A DNA stretch of 64,000 nt from Clostridiales bacterium (GCA_029265405.1 JAJUJI010000006.1:87837-151836); one strand, 5' to 3'; numbered from the stretch's first letter, positions 45,123 through 54,431 are shown. Program-made: numbers and translations. The notes: generated by a model from the letters alone, not told the origin.

Positions 45123-46277
45123 TTATTTGGTTATGTAGCTGATGTACGGGACCTGCAGCCACGCGCTCCAGCCTCGGCCTTCGAGCTTCGTCTTGACCAC
45201 GCCGTATTTTGTGCCCATTGCCTCGATCACCTCACCGTTGCCGATATAAACACCGATGTGCCCCGATTTCCAGACGGCAAGGCCGGGGATGTCGGGCATG
45301 GTATCCATGGAGCCTGAAACCTTCGCGTTCTTATGCATCTGATCGGCGCCCACATCCGGCATGCCGTTGGTCCCGTATTCGACAGTTTTTGTGTCGGGAT
45401 TGAACCAGCCATAACTTTTTATAAGGCCGACACAGTCCGTTGTCCTGCCGCCCAGCCAGTTATCTCGGATGAAATCCTCATAATCGCCCACGCCGTCCGG
45501 GTACTGTTTCAGCTTGTACTCAAACAGCGATTCCGTCAGGACGTCGCCGTAAGTGCCCCAGACATATCCCCATCCGGAATTAAAAGCGTTTTCAGCGTAA
45601 GTAACCAGATCCAGGTTGTTTTTGGTTTCCGGATGAAGCAATGTCAATCCGTCCAGCGCGATACCGCTGCCGCCGCCATGTTCAATTTCACCGTCGTATG
45701 AACCGGCGCCGCCGTAAACAATCCTTTGGTAGATTTGCAGGGCATTGGCTTTAGCCTCATTACTGACCGGGATGCCTGCCGCCGACAGGTTTGCGTATGC
45801 CGTATCCAGGCTGACGGGGACGGCAACCGTCTGATCATCCGAGCCTTTTTTATAGGATACGAAGCAATCCACAAACGTCCGCGCCTTGGCATCCGACAGG
45901 GACAGGTCTTCGACGCCGAAATACAGAGAATAAAAAATGGACTTGACGCGGACGTTGTCAAGCGTACTGCCGTCCATCTCAGCCTGCACGTCGGACACCG
46001 CCTTATCCAGAACAGAAAAGCATCCGCTCATTCCCTCTATGTAAGCCGCGTATTCGGTAGGCATGGAAGAAACGGCAGCGCCGCCGTTGAAGCACAGATC
46101 AATGGCGGCGTTATTATGCTGCGAGGTGCCTGAGAGAAGGCTGAGTATCATGACGATTACCAGAATAAATGGTGTCAGAACAGCGGCGATCAGGATGCCG
46201 GCTGACTTCCACGTCCGCTTGTCGGTGGCGGCGGCGATGGCGGCCTTGACCGCCAGGATTGCCGCGGGAGCTGCCAT
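45123..46277 (-). CDS. Conjugal transfer protein with NlpC/P60 peptidoglycan hydrolase domain
   Basis: 384 residues. N-terminal transmembrane helix (about residues 27-48) and an extracytoplasmic domain. The C-terminal NlpC/P60 fold has the catalytic Cys in GGRTTDCVGLIKSYG and His in KSGHIGVYIGNG. It would cleave peptide crosslinks so that the T4SS can pass the wall, the job done by VirB1-like enzymes. The middle (about residues 50-240) has no known domain. Six bases downstream of the cyclotransferase gene. Confidence 0.88.
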   Translation of the reverse strand: MAAPAAILAVKAAIAAATDKRTWKSAGILIAAVLTPFILVIVMILSLLSGTSQHNNAAIDLCFNGGAAVSSMPTEYAAYIEGMSGCFSVLDKAVSDVQAEMDGSTLDNVRVKSIFYSLYFGVEDLSLSDAKARTFVDCFVSYKKGSDDQTVAVPVSLDTAYANLSAAGIPVSNEAKANALQIYQRIVYGGAGSYDGEIEHGGGSGIALDGLTLLHPETKNNLDLVTYAENAFNSGWGYVWGTYGDVLTESLFEYKLKQYPDGVGDYEDFIRDNWLGGRTTDCVGLIKSYGWFNPDTKTVEYGTNGMPDVGADQMHKNAKVSGSMDTMPDIPGLAVWKSGHIGVYIGNGEVIEAMGTKYGVVKTKLEGRGWSAWLQVPYISYITK

Positions 46278-46283
46278 ACGCCA

Positions 46284-46787
46284 TCACCACCATTTCAGGT
46301 CGAACAGGCTGCCCTGTTCCGGCTCGGCTTCCTGCTGCTCCCGCGCCAGCTGGATCGACTTCTCAACGGCTTTGTCCAGAAAATCCGTGTCAAAGCCCGC
46401 CGATTGGTATCCTTCCAGAATGGTATTGAGGTAATAATCCGATGGCGCGCCAAAAGGGTGGCCGTCATTCATGATGTAGACCATGGCGGGAACAGCCTTT
46501 CCCTTCAATTCCACGGGGAGGATCTCCTTGCGGTAAAAAGACGGATATCCCTCGTAATGGTCGAGAGCCTGCAGGTCACGATCCTTCAGCTTCCATAAAA
46601 GAACAGGGACACTGGAGTCCTTGAGCGGTTCCACCGTTGCCACGGCGCCCCGGCGGCCTCCGCGGAACAGCAGCTCATAATCCTTGATTTCGCTGGCACC
46701 GATCACTTTCGCGGTAGGGCAGCGGAAGGCCATCTGCGGCAGGTTGAGATTACTGCCGTAGGCAATATACAGGGTTTCAGATTTCAT
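46284..46787 (-). CDS. Gamma-glutamylcyclotransferase family protein
   Basis: 167 residues. The GGCT signature YIAYGSNLN is at the N-terminus and the general acid Glu sits in LDHYEGYPSFYRKE. GGCTs release 5-oxoproline from gamma-glutamyl amines. It is encoded immediately downstream of an amidoligase gene, a pairing noted in mobile elements: one makes and the other removes gamma-glutamyl links. AGGAGG upstream. Confidence 0.85.
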   Translation of the reverse strand: MKSETLYIAYGSNLNLPQMAFRCPTAKVIGASEIKDYELLFRGGRRGAVATVEPLKDSSVPVLLWKLKDRDLQALDHYEGYPSFYRKEILPVELKGKAVPAMVYIMNDGHPFGAPSDYYLNTILEGYQSAGFDTDFLDKAVEKSIQLAREQQEAEPEQGSLFDLKWW

Positions 46788-46807
46788 ATTGGTTTGTTCC
46801 TCCTATC

Positions 46808-47857
46808 TTACATGGACATGGAAAAGCCGGGGCTCTGTTCTTCATCCCCGGCCTGTTCCTGTTCATTTTCAGCTGTTTGTTCCCGCTGTGCCGGAAGCGC
46901 CTGGGCCTCGGCCAGCTCTTTTTCTTTTTTCTGTCTTAACCGTTCTTTTTGCCGCAGGGCCTGTTCCGGATCTTTCCAGGCGATACATCCGTCGAGGTGT
47001 TCCAGCAGGTGAAGCCTCGCGGTCTTGAACTCGTCCCCAATGAGCCCCAGCCGCAGAAGCCAGGTGCGGAAGGTGTATTTTTCATTGGTGCTGTGGGTTT
47101 TCTGGCGGCTGGCGCATTTCTGATTCAGCGCCTGGGCGGAAATAGCGAGGCAGAGCTGGATGTACGCCTTAATCTTTCCGGCATGACTGGTGCTATTGAA
47201 CAGCCTGAATTCAATCGTGCCTTTCTGAAACACGCTGTGCAGATTAAGGCAGTGGTACCGGCTGTCATCGTAGTGCTGATTACTGCGTGACGCTCCGCCG
47301 TACCAGATGCGGCTGACCTCATCCAGCGTCTTGGGCTTCTTCCGGTTAATTTCATCGAGGAAGCTCTGCTCCACCTTTCTGCAATACTGCCGCTCTCTCG
47401 CCACCTCCACCTGCAGGGCCTTATAAATCAGATCCTCTTTGGATGCCATAATATTGGTGATGTTCCGCAGGGTTTTGGCATCGTGAGGCGAGGCGTCCAC
47501 ATGGACATGAATTCCGCAGGAGTTGTTTACCAGCATGCCCGCCCCGCGCAGCCTCCGCACGAGCTCCTGGATGGTTTCGATATCCTCGTAGCGGCAGATG
47601 GGGCTGACCATCTCCACACTGTAGTCGCTGCCGGCGCCGACAATCTGCCGGCCTTCCTTTCTCTGTGTGGTGATACTGCCGTCGCTCATGAATTTCCACT
47701 TGCGCCCTTGATTGTCCAGCGTCGAGTAAACGCCATAATAGGTGCCGTCGTAATGGATGGATGTACTGAAATATTCAGCGGCCACCTCCGCGGCTGCCTG
47801 CCGGCTGAGCCCGGTCATCTCCACCTCGATGCCGAATCGCTGTTCCTTCATGTCCAT
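46808..47857 (-). CDS. Amidoligase family protein
   Basis: 349 residues. N-terminal FGIEVEMTGL, SCGIHVHVDASPHDA and GTIEFRLFNST are the conserved acidic and His motifs of the Amidoligase_2 family (glutamine-synthetase-like fold), which would form an amide bond using ATP. The C-terminal third is Gln/Glu/Lys-rich coiled coil ending QSPGFSMSM. Substrate unknown; wall peptides, a small molecule or a protein tail are possible. Next to a GGCT gene. Confidence 0.88.
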   Translation of the reverse strand: MDMKEQRFGIEVEMTGLSRQAAAEVAAEYFSTSIHYDGTYYGVYSTLDNQGRKWKFMSDGSITTQRKEGRQIVGAGSDYSVEMVSPICRYEDIETIQELVRRLRGAGMLVNNSCGIHVHVDASPHDAKTLRNITNIMASKEDLIYKALQVEVARERQYCRKVEQSFLDEINRKKPKTLDEVSRIWYGGASRSNQHYDDSRYHCLNLHSVFQKGTIEFRLFNSTSHAGKIKAYIQLCLAISAQALNQKCASRQKTHSTNEKYTFRTWLLRLGLIGDEFKTARLHLLEHLDGCIAWKDPEQALRQKERLRQKKEKELAEAQALPAQREQTAENEQEQAGDEEQSPGFSMSM

Positions 47858-47876
47858 GCTTTATCACCGCCTTTCA

Positions 47877-49706
47877 TCATCGGCCGCCCGCCTTTCCGAA
47901 GAGTTTTTCCTTGTACTCCGGAGCGGTGACCATGAGGTTGTACCGTTCATTGCCGCACTTATACAGACACACGCCGCGTTGGGGATACCGGATCAGGTTG
48001 TACTCCGATTCCTCCAGCTGGAGAGTGTCCATATAAAAATGCTTGTCGATATTGCCGGCGTTGAACAGGAAAGCGTGAGCCGGAATGGAGAACAGCGGCT
48101 TGGTGTATTCCCGTATCCCTTCCAGGTTGAAGTCCTCCAAGTTCTGTGAAGAGAGAATGACGGCGCTATCCTTCTTACGGACACGTTTCATAAAGTTTCG
48201 CACGTATTCCACGGCCGTCAGGTTGGAAAGAAACAAATAGAATTCATCAATACTGGCGGCGGTATTGCCGGTTGTGAGAAGCTCGTTGCTCATGTAGGAC
48301 AGGACGTTAAACAGCAGGGCGTTGCGCAGGTTCTTGCTGGCCTGCAGAAGCCCCTTGACCCCAAAGGTCACGAATTCACTGCTTGTGATGTTGGTATGTC
48401 CGTTAAAGAATTTGGACTCCGCGCCCTTGCACAGGGAGTGGAGCCCAAGGCAGATTTCACGCAGGGTATCGGCGGTATAGAGCTGCCGGCGGCTTTCATC
48501 GAACTCCTTGTATTCCGACTCGATCAGCTCATACAGGTCGGAAAGGATAGGATAATCGGCTGGCTTTAAACGGTCGAAGTTACTGTGATCGGTGATGCCC
48601 CATTTGTCATAGAGCTTGCCCAGCATGATTTCAATGGTGTCGATCTGGCGCTCGTCAAAATCCTTGTAAGCACGGAAAAAGTCCTTAAGAAAGCTGATGT
48701 GCTGGCTGAGCTTACTGGTCTGTCGGAATGCCTGGGGCGCTTCCATATCCCTGGGATCGCCGGTTTCGTCCCAGGTCTTGGGCTCCAGAACGTTGATGAT
48801 ATATTCTCCGGTCATAAGATCGATGAAACAGCCACCGAGGTTGTTGGTGAGATCCTCGAACTCCATTTCCGGGTCGAGGCATATCACCTTCATGCCGGAT
48901 TCCCTGAGATTGCAGAGAATGAGCTTTAAGAGATAGCTCTTGCCCTGTCCGGAGTTGCCGAGAATGAGGATGTTTGCGTTGGTTTTGTCATCGGCGCGGC
49001 GGTTGAAGTCCACGAGGATGTTGCTGCCGAATTTATCCCTCCCGAGATAGAATCCGTTTGGATCGGTCTTGCCTGAATAATTGAATGGGTATAGGTTGGC
49101 AACCGAGCTGGCGGGCAGCACCCGTTCAAACTGATCACTGAACACATTCCAGCCGGAGGGCATGACCGACAGAAAACCCTGCTGCTGGCGGAGCAGAAGC
49201 CTATCCACGTTGAGCTTGCTCCGTACCAGTTCTGTCTGGACTTCGGTTTGCAGGAGCTTCAGCTGGTCGGGATCATGGGCGGACAGCTCAATGTAGACCG
49301 CCGCGTGGAGGAGAGGCTCCTTGCTCCGGTGCATCTGCGCCACGATTGTGGCAACATCCTGCAGATTCGACTCCGCTGTAACTGTCTGCTGGAGATCCTG
49401 CGTGCTGCTCCGCTGCATCCGGTTTTTGTTGGCCGCGTTGCTGATAATTTTCTTTTCCTCCACAGGACTCACATGCCGGGTATAGATGTGCAGGGTCACT
49501 CCGTCCTTTTCACCGAGGTTTCTTAAAATAGCCTGTTCCTCAGTTGCCGTGGGGTACTCGCGCAAGGCCCATACGCTTCTGTACGTATTTCCACAGATGA
49601 AGTGGTCGGTGTTAAATTTGATAACGGAGGGCGCGATCATATCGAGAAATTCCTGAATGCGGACATCTTCTCCTTGAACAGCCTGCGCCTTATTTTGATG
49701 TGCCAT
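47877..49706 (-). CDS. VirB4-type conjugation ATPase
   Basis: 609 residues. Walker A in LGNSGQGKSYLLK near residue 255, Walker B-like IDEFYLFLSN near 490, and the AVILSSQNLEDF arm. VirB4 powers T4SS assembly and pilus subunit handling. ATG at 49706 has AAGGA upstream; a GTG three codons earlier overlaps the site. It lacks the fused N-terminal TraC part, which seems to be encoded separately at 50,158-50,748. Confidence 0.93.
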   Translation of the reverse strand: MAHQNKAQAVQGEDVRIQEFLDMIAPSVIKFNTDHFICGNTYRSVWALREYPTATEEQAILRNLGEKDGVTLHIYTRHVSPVEEKKIISNAANKNRMQRSSTQDLQQTVTAESNLQDVATIVAQMHRSKEPLLHAAVYIELSAHDPDQLKLLQTEVQTELVRSKLNVDRLLLRQQQGFLSVMPSGWNVFSDQFERVLPASSVANLYPFNYSGKTDPNGFYLGRDKFGSNILVDFNRRADDKTNANILILGNSGQGKSYLLKLILCNLRESGMKVICLDPEMEFEDLTNNLGGCFIDLMTGEYIINVLEPKTWDETGDPRDMEAPQAFRQTSKLSQHISFLKDFFRAYKDFDERQIDTIEIMLGKLYDKWGITDHSNFDRLKPADYPILSDLYELIESEYKEFDESRRQLYTADTLREICLGLHSLCKGAESKFFNGHTNITSSEFVTFGVKGLLQASKNLRNALLFNVLSYMSNELLTTGNTAASIDEFYLFLSNLTAVEYVRNFMKRVRKKDSAVILSSQNLEDFNLEGIREYTKPLFSIPAHAFLFNAGNIDKHFYMDTLQLEESEYNLIRYPQRGVCLYKCGNERYNLMVTAPEYKEKLFGKAGGR

Positions 49707-49737
49707 AGAATTCACTTCCTTTTTCCGATAAAAGATG

Positions 49738-49768
49738 AAAATGGCCCGTCCTGTTTCAGACGAGCCAT
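49738..49768 (-). terminator. Intrinsic terminator between virB4 and the upstream gene
   Basis: Stem ATGGCCCGTC with GACGAGCCAT (49741-49750, 49759-49768), then TTTCATCTTTT on the minus strand. Confidence 0.75.
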
Positions 49769-49784
49769 AGGATTATGATGCTTT

Positions 49785-50069
49785 TTAGATTACTTCCAGC
49801 GCTTTAAGCAACCGCACACAGTCTTTTGCTCCCTGCAGATAAATGTATTTGCTTTCGCGTTCGTTAATTTTTCCAACGACTCCACTGTACTCGGACAGGA
49901 TCTTCCTCGTTTCCGCGTCCAATCCGGCAGTGCTTTGCTTTACCTTTTCGCTGAGCTCAACACGCCGCTTTACAAGCTGGTCAAGCTGTTCGTCCTCTGT
50001 CCGCTGCTGCTGGAAGCTCCGCTCGGTCAGCTCCGTGACGACCATATCCAGTATTTCTTCGTAATCCAT
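49785..50069 (-). CDS. Small helical protein (DUF6809-like, tentative)
   Basis: 94 residues, mostly helical and charged (ELTERSFQQQRTEDEQLDQL), ending YLQGAKDCVRLLKALEVI. Start ATG at 50069 with GGGAGGTGAAAAAA upstream. I recall similar small proteins in clostridial mobile elements; the function is unknown. Confidence 0.6.
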   Translation of the reverse strand: MDYEEILDMVVTELTERSFQQQRTEDEQLDQLVKRRVELSEKVKQSTAGLDAETRKILSEYSGVVGKINERESKYIYLQGAKDCVRLLKALEVI

Positions 50070-50157
50070 TTTTTTCACCTCCCGTGTTTTACACACACAA
50101 TAAACGAATACCGGCCGCAAGTCTATATAGCATGGCTAACAAAGCGCGGGAGATTTT

Positions 50158-50748
50158 TCAGTCACCTGATATGATCCAGCGTTCCCCGTCGTAGTCCTCA
50201 AACTTCTCCGTGGTGACATTCTGTTCGAAGTAAACAGCAAGAATGCGCTTGATATCCTCTTTATCGGCGCGCTTGGTGGAAAAGCCCTGCTCCCGCAGAA
50301 TTTTTTCAATGCGGTTCAGATAAGGGAACACCTCGCTTTCCTTCTCGTTTCGAAGCCGGATAACAACAAGGAATTCCCGTGCCGTCGCCATCTGCACCTG
50401 CATCCGGTCGAGCTGCGTGAGATCCTGCTCCAGCAATCGACACACAGCGGGATTGCTCTCCTGCTCCAGCCGGACATGAAGGAACCGCTTATTGTCCTCA
50501 AAGTTTTCCCGGCTGTTTAAGCACACAAACTCCAGCTCCGCCATGCCCTTGAGGACAGTCATCAGGGCATAAATCCGGGCTGAGACGCTCTCCTCAGACA
50601 GAACTGAGATATTGGTGGGCTTAATAATAAAATACACCAGCTCGTCGCCCCGGTTGGTTGCCAGGCTGTAGTCTGTAACTGCCTTGGTGTTGATGAGCTG
50701 TCGTGTAAACTGCTTTTGCTTCGTGTTTTTCTTTTCTGTCTTACTCAT
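50158..50748 (-). CDS. Conjugal transfer protein, TraC/VirB4 N-terminal-like
   Basis: 196 residues, soluble. LVYFIIKPTNISVLSEESVSARI resembles the N-terminal region of VirB4/TraC proteins. It is encoded between PrgI-like and VirB4 genes, the order seen in Gram-positive T4SS loci, so it is probably a cytoplasmic partner of VirB4. Overlaps the PrgI-like gene by 8 bases. Confidence 0.7.
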   Translation of the reverse strand: MSKTEKKNTKQKQFTRQLINTKAVTDYSLATNRGDELVYFIIKPTNISVLSEESVSARIYALMTVLKGMAELEFVCLNSRENFEDNKRFLHVRLEQESNPAVCRLLEQDLTQLDRMQVQMATAREFLVVIRLRNEKESEVFPYLNRIEKILREQGFSTKRADKEDIKRILAVYFEQNVTTEKFEDYDGERWIISGD

Positions 50749-51010
50749 GTTTTCCGTACCCCCATTCGTAGACCTGCCGCTTTGTCAGGAAGAACGCGCA
50801 GGCGTATTTGAGAAAGTCGAGGATGCTGATATCGTCAAACCGGATTGTCAAAAACGCATATAGTGCCGTAATGACGATGGGTGGCAGAAACCGAAGCTGT
50901 GCAAGCGCAAGCACAGAGAGCAAAAGTCCGACGCCGATGACGCCGATGTCCCGCAGCTGCCACAACCAAAGCGTTGCCTTGGATTTTAAATTGTCTGGAT
51001 AGATGTACAT
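50741..51010 (-). CDS. PrgI-like (VirB3-type) membrane protein
   Basis: 89 residues with two close transmembrane segments (about residues 22-40 and 43-57) and a short basic C-terminus. PrgI/TcpE/VirB3 proteins sit with VirB4 in the inner-membrane platform. AAGGAGG precedes the start. The first 25 bases overlap the end of the methyltransferase gene. Confidence 0.78.
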   Translation of the reverse strand: MYIYPDNLKSKATLWLWQLRDIGVIGVGLLLSVLALAQLRFLPPIVITALYAFLTIRFDDISILDFLKYACAFFLTKRQVYEWGYGKHE

Positions 51011-53073
51011 TCAGGAGCCTCCTTTTCCCGCTTAAATTTCCGTAAAAAATAAGCGACTCCCCGAAGCACATGCTCCACACAGGGAATCGCGACGCTGTTG
51101 CCGAGGGCTTTGTACCGGGCGCTGTCCGAAGCGCCGGGGATGTCCGTCCAAAAATCCGGAAAGCCTTGGAGCCGCTCACACTCCAATGGCGTCAGCCTCC
51201 TTATCAGCTTGCCGACGCGGACGGGATGCACATTGTTGAGGGAATACCCGCCGCTTGTTTTGGACTGTAGCGTTCCGCTCAGATCGCCGTTCTCCAATCC
51301 GTTTCGGCAATCCAGCCCAGCGACTTCTGTTTCACACACAAGGTCTGTAGCGTCCTTATACTGTCGGGCGCTTTGGGTGCTGACCAACTCGTTTCGCGCG
51401 TATTCGTCGCTTCGCTGCTGGGAAAAGACACAATGTCGGTCGGTTGCCGTAACGGTATAGCTGATATCCGGCTGAACGCCGATGCCGTTTCCGCCGTTTT
51501 GATCTTGGCGGTCTATGATGTTGCCGGCGATACAGTATGTTTCGGCAGGCTTCGCATCTTCACCGGAGTCCGCGAGAAACACAGACGGCTGAGAAATTAA
51601 AGGGACGTTGTTCCCGCCCGTTCCATAGCGGGCCGACATGGTTGGGGCTACCTCGTGGGGACCGGTATAACGAGAATCAATGCCATAATTCTCGAACAGC
51701 TCCGGCTGGTTTCCCATGATGAGGGGGGAATGCCCATGTTCCTGCGACCGCAACGTGGCTGTGATATCCTTGGTGATATCCATGCGTCTGCCGCCCTGGT
51801 CGTTGAGGCACAGAACGGAGGGTACCATGTTTGTGCCGCTCTCCGATGCTTTCAGTGTCGGCGCGCATTCCTCCTGATAACCGATTCCCCCAGCGGAGGG
51901 GCCGGCTCCGGCACAAAAAGCCGCCGTAAGCAGAAGCCCTCCCGGATTTCTGCCGCCCCTTCCGTCCGCGCCGGCCAGTGTTGGCGCGACGCTTTCTTCC
52001 GTAAAAACACGGTCCTGCTGGGTGTCCCCGGAGGTTAGACAGTTCGTGCCGCACTGCCTGGGTGATTCGGCAATAAAGGTCTGCTGCTTCATGCCGGGCT
52101 GGGCCTGTATCGCCCCGGACACATCGTGCAAGTTCCGAACCTCATCGCGCTGATTGCACGTAAAAGCCATGGGTTCGCTCTCTGGAGCTTCCGTATTTTC
52201 TTTTTCTGTGGATACATAGCCGTGCCCGCCACCACCGCCGCTGTACAGGGAGGGCCAGACGCCCTCGCTTCCATAAATCCGGTGGCTTTGCACATCCCAT
52301 GATGTCAGGCATCCTCCGGCCGGATTCCCGCCTGAAGCTCCAGCGCCTGTTTCAGCACCGTGGGCAGCTCCTTGCCGCGCTTCTTCGCCCGCCGCAGAAT
52401 CCCCAAGCAGGCGGTCCTGCTCAAATAGTATTTGGGGTGCGGTGCGGCCTCCAAAATCCGCGACAAGGAAGATGCGCTTGCGCCTTTGTGGGACTGACCA
52501 GTATTGAGCGTCGTATACTCGCCAAGCAACGGAGAATTCTTCTCCCAATATGGCCCCAGCAGATTGCCATACCCCTCCCGGAGGTCGAGGTACAGATACG
52601 GTGCTGTCAGCAACTCGGCAGGTTTCTTCGAGCACCGCCCGGAAATCTTCGCCGTTTGAGCAGGAGAAGGCTCCGGGCACGTTTTCCCAGACCATATACC
52701 GAGGTCGAACAGCGTCAGCTGTCCTTTCGCTTGCTTCATCATGCGTTCTCATCTCCTTAATGACACGGATCTGCTCCATGAACAGGCCGGAGCGCTCACC
52801 CTGCAGGCCGAGGCGCCTGCCGTTTGCCACGCTGAGATCCTGACAGGGACTTCCTCCGCAGACCACATCCACGGGAGTGAGTTCAGAACCTTTCAGCCGC
52901 ATGATATCCCCAACATGGAGCATGTCGGGAAAGTGCTTTTTTGTAACTTCAATGGGGAACGGTTCGATTTCGCTGGCCCACACAGGAGTGAACCCCTGCC
53001 GGACGCCTGCCAGCGGAAATCCGCCGATCCCGTCAAACAGGCTTCCAAGGGTCAGCGTTGCAATCACGGACAC
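50986..53073 (-). CDS. DNA (cytosine-5) methyltransferase with repeat-filled target region
   Basis: 695 residues. Motif I FDGIGGFPLAG, motif IV GGSPCQDLS (catalytic Cys77), motif VI ENVPG, motif VIII QRRKR at 196-200, motif X GNSVAIPCV at 658. About 360 residues between VIII and X contain some eight degenerate units of the form x-APTL/ATLRS/GTLQS followed by Gly/Asn-rich turns, e.g. CAPTLKASESGTNMVP and VAPTMSARYGTGGNNVP, far more than one normal recognition domain. No restriction enzyme gene is adjacent, so it is likely a protective orphan MTase helping the element evade host restriction. Confidence 0.92.
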   Translation of the reverse strand: MSVIATLTLGSLFDGIGGFPLAGVRQGFTPVWASEIEPFPIEVTKKHFPDMLHVGDIMRLKGSELTPVDVVCGGSPCQDLSVANGRRLGLQGERSGLFMEQIRVIKEMRTHDEASERTADAVRPRYMVWENVPGAFSCSNGEDFRAVLEETCRVADSTVSVPRPPGGVWQSAGAILGEEFSVAWRVYDAQYWSVPQRRKRIFLVADFGGRTAPQILFEQDRLLGDSAAGEEARQGAAHGAETGAGASGGNPAGGCLTSWDVQSHRIYGSEGVWPSLYSGGGGGHGYVSTEKENTEAPESEPMAFTCNQRDEVRNLHDVSGAIQAQPGMKQQTFIAESPRQCGTNCLTSGDTQQDRVFTEESVAPTLAGADGRGGRNPGGLLLTAAFCAGAGPSAGGIGYQEECAPTLKASESGTNMVPSVLCLNDQGGRRMDITKDITATLRSQEHGHSPLIMGNQPELFENYGIDSRYTGPHEVAPTMSARYGTGGNNVPLISQPSVFLADSGEDAKPAETYCIAGNIIDRQDQNGGNGIGVQPDISYTVTATDRHCVFSQQRSDEYARNELVSTQSARQYKDATDLVCETEVAGLDCRNGLENGDLSGTLQSKTSGGYSLNNVHPVRVGKLIRRLTPLECERLQGFPDFWTDIPGASDSARYKALGNSVAIPCVEHVLRGVAYFLRKFKREKEAPECTSIQTI

Positions 53074-53507
53074 AGTTCCATACCGGGGAAAGGCGCTTCC
53101 TCCGGTGTGATTTCTATATCTTTCAGAAAGCCGGGCATATTTTGGGCGCAGACGTCCCGCGTCAGCCGTTCGGCTACTATAAAAATGCCGCTTTGTATTT
53201 GTTCCGCTGATACAGTCCGGATGGGGATGCCCAGCCGCTCGGCCTCCGCAATTTCACAGCGCATTCCATGACTGATCCGGTTACCACACACCCACAATTC
53301 TTCGCACGCAGCCAGCACCCGCAGTCCCATTCGGATACCCGCCTCTCTTTCGGCGGGGACGGCGTCATTCAGAATCTGGGGGTACAGCAGATGAACGGCA
53401 ATAGGCGCGCAGCCTTGATCCGCGGCATAGCGGCATGCGGCCCTCGCGAACCGAAGGTTGTTTTCAATATCTCCCGCCAGGGGAGAACAGATATATACCA
53501 GCTTCAT
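53064..53507 (-). CDS. DUF4406 domain protein
   Basis: 147 residues. MKLVYICSPLAGDIENN at the start and ELWVCGNRISHGMRCEI match the nucleoside 2-deoxyribosyltransferase-like fold of DUF4406, common on phages and ICEs. A role in nucleotide handling is possible; nothing is proven. Start ATG overlaps the stop of the VirB6-like gene (ATGA). Longer upstream frame is spurious. Confidence 0.8.
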   Translation of the reverse strand: MKLVYICSPLAGDIENNLRFARAACRYAADQGCAPIAVHLLYPQILNDAVPAEREAGIRMGLRVLAACEELWVCGNRISHGMRCEIAEAERLGIPIRTVSAEQIQSGIFIVAERLTRDVCAQNMPGFLKDIEITPEEAPFPGMELCP

Positions 53508-54409
53508 TTCGCGGCCACCGCCTTTACCACGGTTCTTGTCATGTTGACGGCTGTTTGGGCGGTATACACTGCGCTCATGAGGTTGGCCCGGGTACTGGTG
53601 TCCAGCCCGAAAGCCCCGGCGATGCGGGGAATCTCTCCCGCCGCCAGCATCAGACCAAGCCCCAGCAAGACATGGTCTTTTAACACCATAAGCCCCGCGA
53701 TGAGGATGGTGGACTGGAGAAAGGCCGTGAGACACAGGCCAATGATCTGCTTGCACCAGCTCACGAACCCGTCCAAGTATCCTCTCGGAACGCTGAACAT
53801 ATACAGGCTGCCCACCGCGATCTGGATGAGAAGGATGCCGCCGCGTTTAAGATTCGCAAAAAACACTTTGATGACCGCATAGCCCATCATGATTAGGATA
53901 AAGAGCATCATGATGGGGTTGACCGTACTTCCGATGCCGCCAAACACGCCGGCTGTCCCCGCACTTTCCAAAGTCCCGGCGGCAGACAGCTGGCTGATGA
54001 TATTGCCGGCGACAGTGTCGATACCGGTGCCAAGCCCCGTAATCCCGGCTGTGAAGCTGCTCTGCAGGGAAACGGAGAGCTTATACAATTCCACCGGCAC
54101 CGTGGAGAACAGCCCCACAGCCAGGAAACCCTTGATATTGTTGAGCGCTGTGTCCTTGATGCTTCCCCGGCCGGACTGGTACTCAATACCGCATTCAAAT
54201 ACGGATACCACCAGCCCGGTGCCGTAGAGCGCCCATGCCAGATAAACAAAGAACAAGACAATCGATTTTACCCAGGTCATCTCGAACAGATCGGCACCCA
54301 TATTGCCCATGGCCGCGAAAAAGTTGCCGAGGAAACCGATCATTTGGCTGTAGATCCAGTCCAGAATCTGACCAAGCACGGTGTCGGCCACAAAATCCCA
54401 TATGAACAT
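53504..54409 (-). CDS. VirB6/TrbL-type polytopic membrane protein
   Basis: 301 residues, about six transmembrane helices with a Ser/Gly-rich loop between (about residues 110-150). Pattern and position (between VirB2-like and PrgI-like genes) indicate the T4SS channel component VirB6/TrbL. It would sit in the inner membrane and connect the ATPases with the pilus or channel. Terminator separates it from the pilin gene. Confidence 0.85.
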   Translation of the reverse strand: MFIWDFVADTVLGQILDWIYSQMIGFLGNFFAAMGNMGADLFEMTWVKSIVLFFVYLAWALYGTGLVVSVFECGIEYQSGRGSIKDTALNNIKGFLAVGLFSTVPVELYKLSVSLQSSFTAGITGLGTGIDTVAGNIISQLSAAGTLESAGTAGVFGGIGSTVNPIMMLFILIMMGYAVIKVFFANLKRGGILLIQIAVGSLYMFSVPRGYLDGFVSWCKQIIGLCLTAFLQSTILIAGLMVLKDHVLLGLGLMLAAGEIPRIAGAFGLDTSTRANLMSAVYTAQTAVNMTRTVVKAVAAK

Positions 54410-54431
54410 AGACGGTCACCTCCTTTCGGAT

